A stretch of 64,000 nt of DNA from Bacillota bacterium (GCA_021781745.1 JAJXWH010000025.1:1-64000), one strand, 5' to 3'; counted from the stretch's first letter, positions 1 through 8,907 are shown. Notes: generated by a model not told the origin, from the letters alone. Numbers and translations: made by a program.

Positions 1-118
1 GTTATATAATTTAGATAAAGAATTGGATTATGTTCAAATAATGCTCAGTAATTTGTTAAATGGAGATAGATTTATTAAAACCAATAAAGTAAGAAGGATA
101 GAAAATTATATGTATTAA
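1..118 (+). CDS. C-terminal fragment of a CDS truncated by the window edge (frame 2, ...LYNLDKELDYVQIMLSNLLNGDRFIKTNKVRRIENYMY*)
   Basis: Open frame from base 2 to TAA at 116-118; too short to assign. Confidence 0.4.
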   Translation, partial: LYNLDKELDYVQIMLSNLLNGDRFIKTNKVRRIENYMY

Positions 119-609
119 ATATATTAGATATATCTGATATATCAGAGATATTAGAAATACGTTTAAGTGGTAATTTTAGGTAACGTTTTAACAAGTGCTT
201 GTACGTTGTATGTTGTACTTTAAGCTAAGTAACAACATTATTTTGATACATAGCAGAGGGATTTTAAAAAGATAGGGTGAAGAAAGGTGAAGATCAAAGT
301 CAATATTTTTTGTGTTTTGACAAGAAATATGTAGCAGTAAGTGCAAACAATATGAGTTGCTATGTTTAATCTATGGAAAATTTCTCTGAGAGAGCGTGGT
401 ACAATCCTTTGTTCATGTCTAGGAAAGTATAAAATTTTTAAAGTTTGAAAGGTTTGATAGAACCAAGTCTTAAGGTTTTAATAATTGACAATTGCCAATT
501 GAAATGTGGCGCAGCCACTTTGTTCATGTCTAGGAAAGTATAAAAATCGCGACCGCTGAAAGCGCGGTGTAGACTTGCATTAGGGAAATATATGTGGTAA
601 ATTGATAAA

Positions 610-1677
610 ATGATTAAGAGTAAATTAAGAAGAATATTAGAAGAAAATTGGGATGAATTTTATAAAAAATATAAAAACAGAATTAAGCCTAGTGTTATTT
701 CAGAAGTAAAAAAAGTTATGAAATGCAAAGATATAAGTAATGGTTATATTGAATTAAAATGTGAGGACTGTGGGGAAATAAAGAAAGTTGGGTTTACCTG
801 TAAAAGTAGATTTTGCACATCATGTGGGAAGGTTTATGTTGATAATTGGGTTAATGGAATGCTAGGAAAATTAATAAATGTGAAGCATAGGCATATGGTA
901 TTTACAATACCAGAGGAACTTAGAAATTATTTTGGAAGAGACAGAGATAGATTGAAGTTACTTCCGCAATGTGCAGCAAAAGCTGTTACGAGTTGGATGT
1001 ATAGGCAAAATAAGAGAGAGGAATTTACACCTGGAATTATTTCAGTGATACATACTTTTGGTAGAGATTTAAAATGGAATCCGCATGTACATATGATGGT
1101 TACAGAAGGTGGAAAGGGAAAAATAACGATATGGAGAAATTTTAAATATTTTTCATATGATGCATTAAGAAAGAGATGGCAAAAAATATTACTAGATGAA
1201 ATAATAAAAAGAGAAGGTAATAAAGAGAGTTTTAAGCGATTAAGAAATAAGATATATAAAAATAATAAAGAGATAATAGAAAAAGTGCCAGTTTTTGAGT
1301 TTATAAAAAAAGTTATAATACACATACCAGACAAGAACTTTAAAATGGTGAGATACTTTGGGCTATATTCGAGAAGAAATAAAGATAAAGATAAATTTAT
1401 TAAGATGATAGATAAGAAAATAGTACAAATTAAAAAATCGATAGAAAAATGGGAATATAGACTTCTTGCATCTTTTGGTGTTGATGCATGTAAATGTCCT
1501 AAATGTGGAGGTAAGATGAGATTCAATGATATAGTGTATGCACGATACGGCTCGATGCGGGAATATTTTAAAAAGAAATTTATACAGGAAGGTAAAGACA
1601 AGTTAGAAAAAACAATGGAAATATATGCGGTTGCAAAAGGAGTTCTATATGGTAAAATAAAGCCGACAACAACTTAG
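610..1677 (+). CDS. IS91-family transposase (N-terminal zinc-binding domain plus Y2 transposase)
   Basis: CxxC zinc-finger region (CEDCGEIKKVGFTCKSRFCTSCGK) and WNPHVHMMVTEGG HxH motif typical of Y2/IS91 transposases. Confidence 0.9.
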   Translation: MIKSKLRRILEENWDEFYKKYKNRIKPSVISEVKKVMKCKDISNGYIELKCEDCGEIKKVGFTCKSRFCTSCGKVYVDNWVNGMLGKLINVKHRHMVFTIPEELRNYFGRDRDRLKLLPQCAAKAVTSWMYRQNKREEFTPGIISVIHTFGRDLKWNPHVHMMVTEGGKGKITIWRNFKYFSYDALRKRWQKILLDEIIKREGNKESFKRLRNKIYKNNKEIIEKVPVFEFIKKVIIHIPDKNFKMVRYFGLYSRRNKDKDKFIKMIDKKIVQIKKSIEKWEYRLLASFGVDACKCPKCGGKMRFNDIVYARYGSMREYFKKKFIQEGKDKLEKTMEIYAVAKGVLYGKIKPTTT

Positions 1678-1692
1678 TTGGAGGGATATTAA

Positions 1693-1887
1693 GTGGAAGA
1701 GATGATACCATATAAATGCTTAAAATGTGGAATAACAGAAAATATACCTAGGGAGGTTGTAGAATGCTTTGATGAGATGGATCAAAGTAATATAGATGAA
1801 CCGCCTTGTTTTTCATGCGAAAAATGCGGTGGTACTATGAGACCTAAAGAATACAAAGGTGTATACGGAAAAAATTATAAACTGTAA
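1693..1887 (+). CDS. small zinc-ribbon-like protein associated with the IS91-like element
   Basis: 64 aa with CxxC...CxxC (CLKCG / CEKCGG), immediately downstream of the transposase. Confidence 0.6.
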   Translation: MEEMIPYKCLKCGITENIPREVVECFDEMDQSNIDEPPCFSCEKCGGTMRPKEYKGVYGKNYKL

Positions 1888-1891
1888 TGAG

Positions 1892-1925
1892 AAAACCATA
1901 GGGAAACACTAATCTCTATGGTTTT
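1892..1925 (+). terminator. Rho-independent terminator
   Basis: AAAACCATAG ... CTATGGTTTT inverted repeat followed by T-run. Confidence 0.7.
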
Positions 1926-2155
1926 TGATTTTAACTATTAATTATTTCTCCGAAGGAGCGTGTCGCAGACACTTTTGTTCTTTTAGAACAATAACAAACT
2001 TAAAATCCTCAGAAATTTTTTCGGAATAATAATATGAAACTAAAAAAATATAAAAATTATCTGTTCTGATGTCAGATTTTAAATTTGAACTGCGAACTGT
2101 ATTATGTAAGTCACAAAGTCCTTATAGATTTTCAAAAAGTCTTTCTTAACACCAT

Positions 2156-2216
2156 GGATTAAAAATTAATAAAATCGATAGATAGTATCTAGATACAAGA
2201 AAAATTAAATAATTAT
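2156..2216 (+). pseudogene. decayed 3' remnant of an ECF sigma-factor gene
   Basis: ggattaaaaattaataaaatcgatagatagtatctagatac-aagaaaaattaaataattatttggaggga aligns with the 3' end of the intact sigma gene at 4284-4355 (ggtattaaagttaatactattgataaaaaagtatctagatgtatgcaaaaattaaaaaatgtgttgggaggga). Confidence 0.65.
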
Positions 2217-2234
2217 TTGGAGGGATTTGATAAT

Positions 2235-3341
2235 TTGGACAACAAATTATATGAAAAATTAGATGACTTAAATATTAGCGAAACTAATTTTTTGTTAGAG
2301 AAAGATATAAATCTAGAATTAGATCACCTTACCATAAAGCGGCTTGAAAAATCCGTTATGAAAAAAGCAGGTTATTATAATTCAAACAACTTATTTATAG
2401 AAAAGATAAATGATATTTTAGGAGGAATTATTATGAAAAGAAAGATAGCTATAGCATTAGCAGTTGTTGCAGTTTCAAGTTTAGGTGGAGGAGTATATGC
2501 CCATGCTAAAACAACACCAGTTGCATATGTTAGTATGGATATTAATCCAAGTATTGAATTAGGTGTGAATACCTTTAATGAAGTAGTTTCTGCTGAGGCG
2601 TACAATGAAGATGGTAAAAAAGTTTTAGAAGGAACTAACTTAGTAAATATTAAGGTTAAGGATGCAGTTGACGTTGTAATTTCAAATGCAGTTTCTGATG
2701 GATATCTAAAAGATGATGATACAATTTCAAAGGATGCAGCTGATCCAACTGCAACCACACCTGCAGCAGTTGAGATTACAACAGCCACAGATAAGGACGG
2801 TTTAGCGGATAAGTTAAATGAATCCTTAAAAGAAGCAGCTGATAAGGCACTAGAAGACAATAATATAGAAGCAACAGTAGAAACTGACAATGTGGCTCTT
2901 GCAAGAAGAGATGAAGCAAGACAACTTGGAATTACACCAGGAAAGTTAAATCTTATACAAAAACTTCAAGCATTAGATACAAGTATAAATGTAGAGGATT
3001 ATAAAGATAGTTCGGTAAAGGATATTCAAAAGAAGTTTAACGAATTAAAAAAAGAAAATGAAAATGATGATACTGCAAATACAGACACAAATACTAGCTC
3101 AAATACAGACACTAACATTAATGCTGATGTAATTGCTAAAGAAAGCACTAATAATTCTTCCAATGACAATGGAACTGTTAAAAAAGAAGAACATAGTAAT
3201 TCAAATAGTAAAAAAGAAGATAATGTTAATGAAAGTGATAAAGAAAAGGATACTGCAGGTAAATCTGAAAAACAAAATAATAACAGCAACTCAAATTCAC
3301 AAAATAAGGGAAATAGTGCTGAAAAAAATAAGAACAATTAA
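2235..3341 (+). CDS. RsgI-like anti-sigma factor, orphan paralog (short cytoplasmic domain, TM, RsgI middle-like domain, Asn/Ser/Lys-rich tail)
   Basis: Shared with 4365-5567: KxTPVAYVSxDINPSxELGVNTF..V.S.EAYNEDG.KVLEGTNLV. TTG start at 2235 chosen by alignment with the paralog. Confidence 0.75.
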   Translation: MDNKLYEKLDDLNISETNFLLEKDINLELDHLTIKRLEKSVMKKAGYYNSNNLFIEKINDILGGIIMKRKIAIALAVVAVSSLGGGVYAHAKTTPVAYVSMDINPSIELGVNTFNEVVSAEAYNEDGKKVLEGTNLVNIKVKDAVDVVISNAVSDGYLKDDDTISKDAADPTATTPAAVEITTATDKDGLADKLNESLKEAADKALEDNNIEATVETDNVALARRDEARQLGITPGKLNLIQKLQALDTSINVEDYKDSSVKDIQKKFNELKKENENDDTANTDTNTSSNTDTNINADVIAKESTNNSSNDNGTVKKEEHSNSNSKKEDNVNESDKEKDTAGKSEKQNNNSNSNSQNKGNSAEKNKNN

Positions 3342-3354
3342 TTAAATTGAGAGA

Positions 3355-3384
3355 GTAGCTAGTGTTGAACTCAATGTTAGCTAC
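3355..3384 (+). terminator. hairpin terminator
   Basis: GTAGCTA...TAGCTAC followed by T-rich tract. Confidence 0.55.
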
Positions 3385-3809
3385 TTATTTTTTATTTTTA
3401 AGAATACTTGCTTAAAAGTTAGCACTTAATAACTATTTCGAATAATTGGTTATTGTATTAAAAAGACACAGTAAAAAGTATTTTTAAATATAGTAAAACA
3501 TATAGCTCAAAACAAAGAGTATACAAATTAGCAAAACTAAATCAGCAGCTAATGTTAAATTTGATATTAATTACTAGTTTACTATACAAGCTAAATTTTT
3601 TATATTAATTTAAAAGGTCATAACAAGAATAATCATAAACTTCAATATACTATATATTTCTATTAAATAATATGAGAAAAAAAGTATGAATTTTTAACAA
3701 TAATTATCTTAATAAGATATATTATTATTTTTTATAAATTATTTGTCAGATTATTTGGTTATATTACGAATTATATAGTGAAATGAATTTTAGGGGGAGA
3801 AGGTGCGCT

Positions 3810-4364
3810 TTGATTTCGGATATTGAATTACTTAAGCTTTTGCATAATAAACCTGAAGCAGGCCTGAAAATGATGATGGATAACTATATGGCTCTTATTT
3901 ATACAATAATACATAACAAACTTTCTGGAATATATTCAAGAGAAGACATAGAAGAATGTGTAAGTGATGTAATTTTTGAGGTGTTTAATTATAAAGATAG
4001 AATTGATTTAGAAAAGGGATCTATTAAAGCATTTTTAGCAGTTATAGCAAAAAGAAAAGCAATAGATATGTATAGAAAAAATAAGAATAATAATCATATA
4101 CCAATAGATGATGTAGCTCAAGATTTATACAGTATAGCAGATAATGCAGCGCATTCGCTCTTATTAAAAGAAGACAATTCGGTTTTAATTAATGCCATAA
4201 AGTTACTAGGAGAACCTGATAGTGAAATAATCATAAGAAAATACTACTTATATCAAAGTTCAAAAGATATTTCAAGTGATTTGGGTATTAAAGTTAATAC
4301 TATTGATAAAAAAGTATCTAGATGTATGCAAAAATTAAAAAATGTGTTGGGAGGGATATTATAA
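3810..4364 (+). CDS. ECF-type RNA polymerase sigma factor
   Basis: Region 2-like (REDIEECVSDVIFEVFNYKDRID..KGSIKAFLAVIAKRKAIDMYRK) and region 4-like (IIIRKYYLYQSSKDISSDLGIKVNTIDKKVSRCMQKLK); TTG start at 3810 preceded by agggggagaagg. Confidence 0.85.
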   Translation: MISDIELLKLLHNKPEAGLKMMMDNYMALIYTIIHNKLSGIYSREDIEECVSDVIFEVFNYKDRIDLEKGSIKAFLAVIAKRKAIDMYRKNKNNNHIPIDDVAQDLYSIADNAAHSLLLKEDNSVLINAIKLLGEPDSEIIIRKYYLYQSSKDISSDLGIKVNTIDKKVSRCMQKLKNVLGGIL

Positions 4365-5567
4365 TTGAAGGATAAGTTATTTGAAGAATTAGAGAATTTA
4401 GACATTAGCAGTACTGATCTTTTGTTAAATGAAGAAATAAATTTATTACTGAATTCTTCTACAAGAAAAAGAATAGAGGAATCTGTAATGAAAAAAACAG
4501 GATATTATAATTCAGCCAATACAATTACACTATCAGATAAAATAAATAATATTTTAGGAGGAATACTTATGAAGAGAAAAATAGCATTAGTATTATCGGC
4601 AGTTGTTGCGCTAGGTTTAGGGGGCGGAGGATATGCATATGCTAAAACCACTCCTGTTGCATATGTCAGTTTAGATATTAATCCAAGTGTTGAGTTAGGT
4701 GTAAACACATTTGACCAGGTAATATCAGTGGAAGCATATAATGAAGATGGTCAAAAGGTTTTAGAAGGAACTAATTTAGTAGACAGTAATGTTAGTGAAG
4801 CTGTAAAAACCGTAATATCCAATGCAGTTTCTGATGGATACATAAAAGAAGATGATACATTGGCAGACAACACAGCAAGTACAACTGCAACTACGACTGC
4901 AGCAGTTGAAATTACAGTATCTACAGATAAAGAAAAGGTAGCAATTAAATTAGAAGAATCTTTAAAAGAAGTTGCTGATAAAACTCTAGAGAATAATAAT
5001 TTAGAGGCAGGTGTTGAAACTGATAAGGTAGCTCTTGCAAGAAGAGATAAAGCAAGACAACTTGGAATAACTCCAGGAAAATTAAATCTTATTCAAAAAC
5101 TTCAAGCATTGGATCCAACTATAAAAGTAGAAGATTATAAGTCTAGTTCTGTAAAGGATATACAAAAGAAAGTTAAGGAATTGAGAAAAATAAAGAATGA
5201 CAATGATACAAGTACTGATAACAATACAACAACTAATACCAATACTAGCAATGATACTAATACTTCGGCTGGTGCTAACACAACTACTGTAACTTATACA
5301 GGAGGAAGTGGAGATGACATCCAAAAGAATGAAACAGTATCGCAGATTTCAAACGATTCAGAAAAAGATGATAATTCAGCTAATAATAAAACTAATAATG
5401 GAAGCATAAAAAAAGAAGAAAATGCTGAGAGGAAAGAAGAGAGAGTTTCTGATTCAGATGAAAAAGAGAAAAATAATGGAGCAGAGGATAGTAATTCTTC
5501 AAAGTCAGAAAAAAGTGATAATGGAAATTCAAAAGGTAATAGCCAAGGTAAAGGCAAAAATAAATAA
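4365..5567 (+). CDS. RsgI-like anti-sigma factor paired with the upstream ECF sigma factor
   Basis: Starts immediately after the sigma stop; TM segment plus RsgI middle-domain-like DINPSVELGVNTFDQVISVEAYNEDG; low-complexity C-tail. Confidence 0.8.
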   Translation: MKDKLFEELENLDISSTDLLLNEEINLLLNSSTRKRIEESVMKKTGYYNSANTITLSDKINNILGGILMKRKIALVLSAVVALGLGGGGYAYAKTTPVAYVSLDINPSVELGVNTFDQVISVEAYNEDGQKVLEGTNLVDSNVSEAVKTVISNAVSDGYIKEDDTLADNTASTTATTTAAVEITVSTDKEKVAIKLEESLKEVADKTLENNNLEAGVETDKVALARRDKARQLGITPGKLNLIQKLQALDPTIKVEDYKSSSVKDIQKKVKELRKIKNDNDTSTDNNTTTNTNTSNDTNTSAGANTTTVTYTGGSGDDIQKNETVSQISNDSEKDDNSANNKTNNGSIKKEENAERKEERVSDSDEKEKNNGAEDSNSSKSEKSDNGNSKGNSQGKGKNK

Positions 5568-5604
5568 TACGCAAAACACGAAAGTGAACATATACAGCAT
5601 GTAA

Positions 5605-5927
5605 CTAGACTTAAGCGTGTATCAACCTAAATTATGTACATGTGTGTTCCATAGAACTATGAAAATTTCGCTGAAAGTACTAAATACAGGGTTGCGTCCA
5701 CTTTAGCTTGCTCCAATTATTCGTTGGACAATCTAAAGCGGAACAACCAATAGAGGAAACTCGATTCACTACGTTCACTGAGTAAGAGATTCACACCAAA
5801 TCATAGATTTAGGTTCTCTACTTAAGAACATTCAACAGCTTATTTTCAAATGTCTATTTCATATTATGACCCTTGAGGTTACACACATGTACCTAATTTC
5901 TATGTTTTGATACATACTTGAGTCTAG
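5605..5927. mobile_element. MITE-like element, family B, with ~43-bp imperfect TIRs and TAA target duplication
   Basis: Left CTAGACTTAAGCGTGTATCA...GTACATGTGTGT; reverse complement of right end CTAGACTCAAGTATGTATCA...GTACATGTGTGT; TAA at 5602-5604 and 5928-5930; no ORF. Confidence 0.7.
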
Positions 5928-6048
5928 TAAAGGTTGTATATATTGATGACTATAAGAAAATTTTATTTTTTATGGAAATATATAGAAAATAATTCTAAAA
6001 TAAGTTATAATATCATTATTATGCTGCATATATTAATTTGTAATTGTT

Positions 6049-6093
6049 AAATACAATTGTAAGGTAAAATGTTTTTATTTTGCAATTGTATTT
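6049..6093. repeat. inverted repeat (hairpin)
   Basis: AAATACAATTG ... CAATTGTATTT with an inner AAAAT/ATTTT stem. Confidence 0.6.
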
Positions 6094-6381
6094 ATTTGTT
6101 GGAATTAATGTTAAGAAAATAAAGGGAAATTTGATTTGATGTAGAATAATAATAATTATAGAAGCATATGGATAGGGGATGAAAACAATGGTTTAGTAAA
6201 GTAAAAATTTAAGAGTATTAAGAGCTTCAAACAAATTTCCTTTGCATAATGACGTTAACATTAATAACAGAAAAAAGCTAAATAGATAAGTATATTTGTA
6301 TTCTCATAAGTACTAATATACTAAATTGAAAAATATTTAGATATGTAAGGTTACGTAATAATTGTTAAAGGGGAGAATAAT

Positions 6382-7407
6382 ATGAAAAAAAGGTATGTAA
6401 TGTTTGTTGATGAGAGAGGTTTTTTGAATTCATATGATAATGAGAATAATACACTGATTGGAATAGTATTTGAATATGATTACTGCATTGATTCTAAAAA
6501 TGAAATGTGTGTATTGAGGGCAAAGTTACGTGAATACAAAGAAAAAATCTTTAGTCATGGCAGTTTCCATATACCGTTTGATGATATCCTTCTCGATGAA
6601 AAAGTTTACAAAAGTATTAATATGGTAGAAAAAAAGAAATTTATTGATGGATTACCACAACTAATTAACAACTTAAAATTTACTATAATAGCAAGTACAA
6701 TAAAACAAGGTATTACTAAATCAAATGATTCATATTCCATTGCAGCTAAGAAGTTGTTAAAAAAATTCTATTCATTTATTATAAGCAATAATGGAGAAGC
6801 TGGTGGAATAATTTTGGAAGCCAGAAATAATCGAGACAGCTATGTAATGCAACAGAATTTCTTTAATATATATAATGAAAGAAATGTGAATTTAAGTATC
6901 TTAGGCGATATTAAAGAAAAGATTAATACATTTATGGTATGTGAGAAAAAAAGTAAAACATATGGATCATGTATTGAATTGTCCAACATAATAAATGATA
7001 TCATTTATAGAGTTTCAAGTAGTTGCAATGATATTGAAAGGAAATATATATGTCGTATGGAATATGATAATGTAAATAAGTTACTTGATTGTATAAAGCA
7101 AAAAACATATAGGGATACGGAGCTAGGAATTACGAGTGATCAATTGCAAACGATTTATTATAATAATATAGAAACGATTAAAAAAGAGCTAACGATACTA
7201 AGGGAACAGTTAATGCTCAAAGATAGTAGAATTAGTGAAAAAGAAAAAGAAATCAATAATTTAAATAATGAAATACAAATGTTAAATCAGCAATTAGAGG
7301 AAGTTTTAGTTCATGGAAAGGATAAGAATATCTTATCAAGAATTTTTTCGGATATAGATGTTAGTATCAAAGGTGTGAATAAAATAGTTACTGCTGCTAA
7401 AAATTAA
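6382..7407 (+). CDS. DUF3800-like protein with C-terminal coiled coil
   Basis: N-terminal MFVDERGF resembles the DUF3800 DExG motif; central CEKKSKTYGSCIELSNIINDIIYR resembles its C-terminal motif; heptad-rich tail. Confidence 0.5.
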   Translation: MKKRYVMFVDERGFLNSYDNENNTLIGIVFEYDYCIDSKNEMCVLRAKLREYKEKIFSHGSFHIPFDDILLDEKVYKSINMVEKKKFIDGLPQLINNLKFTIIASTIKQGITKSNDSYSIAAKKLLKKFYSFIISNNGEAGGIILEARNNRDSYVMQQNFFNIYNERNVNLSILGDIKEKINTFMVCEKKSKTYGSCIELSNIINDIIYRVSSSCNDIERKYICRMEYDNVNKLLDCIKQKTYRDTELGITSDQLQTIYYNNIETIKKELTILREQLMLKDSRISEKEKEINNLNNEIQMLNQQLEEVLVHGKDKNILSRIFSDIDVSIKGVNKIVTAAKN

Positions 7408-7476
7408 TTAAAATTTATAAGAGATTCTAATCTAGAAACACTCTTCAAAAGAAATTAAAAATAAGGATAGAACGCA

Positions 7477-7514
7477 ATGTCTCAAAAGTTAAAATTAATA
7501 ACTTTTGAGGCATT
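7477..7514 (+). terminator. hairpin terminator
   Basis: AATGtCTCAAAAGTTA...TAACTTTTGAGGCATT then T-rich. Confidence 0.65.
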
Positions 7515-7700
7515 TTATTTTGAAAAAATAGTAGAATAAATTTCTTATACAAATTTATATTTAATTATAGAACTAAATTTTTAAAAGTTGGAAAGTTGGG
7601 AAAGATATTATATAATTAATTTTAATCTTTAAAAAGTATCGGGGGAAATATTATATTAAAAGCATAACTTAAATTACTATGCATTAAGGAGGCGCTTGAA

Positions 7701-7910
7701 ATGAAAAAGATAGTTTTAGGTGGAGGATGCTTCTGGGGAGTGGAAAAGTTTTTTTTTATGATACCAGGAGTGTTAGTAACTGAAGTGGGATATGCAAACG
7801 GAAAAACAGAAAATCCAATTTATGAAGAGGTATGCAGAAATGATACAGGTTTTGTTGAAGTATGTTACATAAAATATGATGAAAAACTAGTGTCTTTAAT
7901 TAAAAATTAA
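7701..7910 (+). pseudogene. msrA: truncated peptide-methionine (S)-S-oxide reductase (MsrA) N-terminus
   Basis: [55 protein letters not shown] is MsrA N-terminal sequence; only 69 aa and no continuation seen downstream. Confidence 0.75.
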
Positions 7911-8023
7911 TATTAAACTCAACATGTGAATTGGTTGAAGTTTTTAGTTGAATTAGTTTAGAATTAATACTGTAAGTTTTTTTCTTTAAAAATTATTATA
8001 ATTAAGTTTAAGGAGTATATCCT

Positions 8024-8824
8024 ATGAAAAGAAGTTTTAATAAAGATGAATTTTTGCAAAGATATCCACATGCAAAAGAAACGATTTTAAGAAATAATGT
8101 TAACATTGATTGTCTTAAGGAAATTTATGAAGACTATATAAATTATAAAATTACATATGAAACCCAAGCAGAATTTATAGCAAATATATTAAGGTCACAA
8201 AAAATGGTTCACTCTGTTAAATCAAGAATTAAGGAACCAAATCGCTTGGTAGAAAAAATTATAAGAAAAACTGAAGATAGAAAAAATAAATATGGAAATG
8301 ATTTTGAGTTTACAGTAAGCAATTATAAAAATGAGATAAATGATTTAATAGGAATAAGAGTTATCCATATATTTAAAGATCAATGGTCGGAAATACATGA
8401 TTTCATTGTGAGGACCTGGAAGGTTATTGAAATAACTGCAAATGTTAGAGATGGAGATAATATTGATGTTTTTGATGATCCAAGTATAGAGGTGAGGTCA
8501 AAAGCATCCGGTTATCGTTCGGTTCACTACCTAGTAGAATTTTACCCAACAAATGAAAAGGTTATTGCAGAAATACAAGTTAGAACAATTTTTGAAGAAG
8601 GTTATGGAGAAATAGATCATAGGCTAAGATATTCACATAGTGAAATTCCTGAGATTCTTCAATCTAATTTGTTATTGTTTAATCGAATAGTAGGAAGTGC
8701 AGATGAAATGGCATCATTAATTAATAATTTAAGCAAGGAATGGGGAGAAAAAGAAGTGAGCTATAAAAGAATAATTCAGGAACAAGAGGCTGAAATAAGT
8801 AGATTAAAAGATAAAATACAATAA
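8024..8824 (+). CDS. RelA/SpoT-domain protein (small alarmone synthetase-like)
   Basis: NDLIGIRVI, GYRSVHYLVEF, AEIQVRTIFEEGYGEIDHRLRY; no HD hydrolase or TGS domain. Confidence 0.85.
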   Translation: MKRSFNKDEFLQRYPHAKETILRNNVNIDCLKEIYEDYINYKITYETQAEFIANILRSQKMVHSVKSRIKEPNRLVEKIIRKTEDRKNKYGNDFEFTVSNYKNEINDLIGIRVIHIFKDQWSEIHDFIVRTWKVIEITANVRDGDNIDVFDDPSIEVRSKASGYRSVHYLVEFYPTNEKVIAEIQVRTIFEEGYGEIDHRLRYSHSEIPEILQSNLLLFNRIVGSADEMASLINNLSKEWGEKEVSYKRIIQEQEAEISRLKDKIQ

Positions 8825-8907
8825 ATGTAATTATTATATTTACTTGACTATAATTAACCATTTTTTATATAATTTATACAAATAATAAAATTTTAGGAGG
8901 TATTTAA

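Larger units (their letters stand above)
408..1980 (+). mobile_element. IS91-like insertion sequence region: tandem left-end repeats, transposase, accessory small ORF, right-end hairpin next to GTTC
   Basis: 27-bp exact direct repeat tttgttcatgtctaggaaagtataaaa at 408-434 and 519-545; hairpins GTGGC-gca-GCCAC-tttGTTC (506-525) and GTGTC-gca-GACAC-ttttGTTC (1960-1980); IS91-type transposase between them. Confidence 0.65.

Noticed and set aside
133-146. TCTGATATATCAGA palindrome as an operator site
   Set aside because: Short AT-rich palindrome in an AT-rich genome, no associated promoter evidence.
927-1601. 224-aa minus-strand ORF antisense to the transposase
   Set aside because: Translation has no recognisable family and mirrors the coding strand; expected artefact of AT-rich coding sequence.
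2375-2890. 171-aa minus-strand ORF antisense to the orphan RsgI-like gene
   Set aside because: Low-complexity Ser/Ala-rich translation opposite a well-supported CDS; no SD evidence.
5294-5604. Several short ORFs on both strands over the RsgI-like low-complexity tail
   Set aside because: Generated by the repetitive Lys/Glu/Asn codons of the real CDS.
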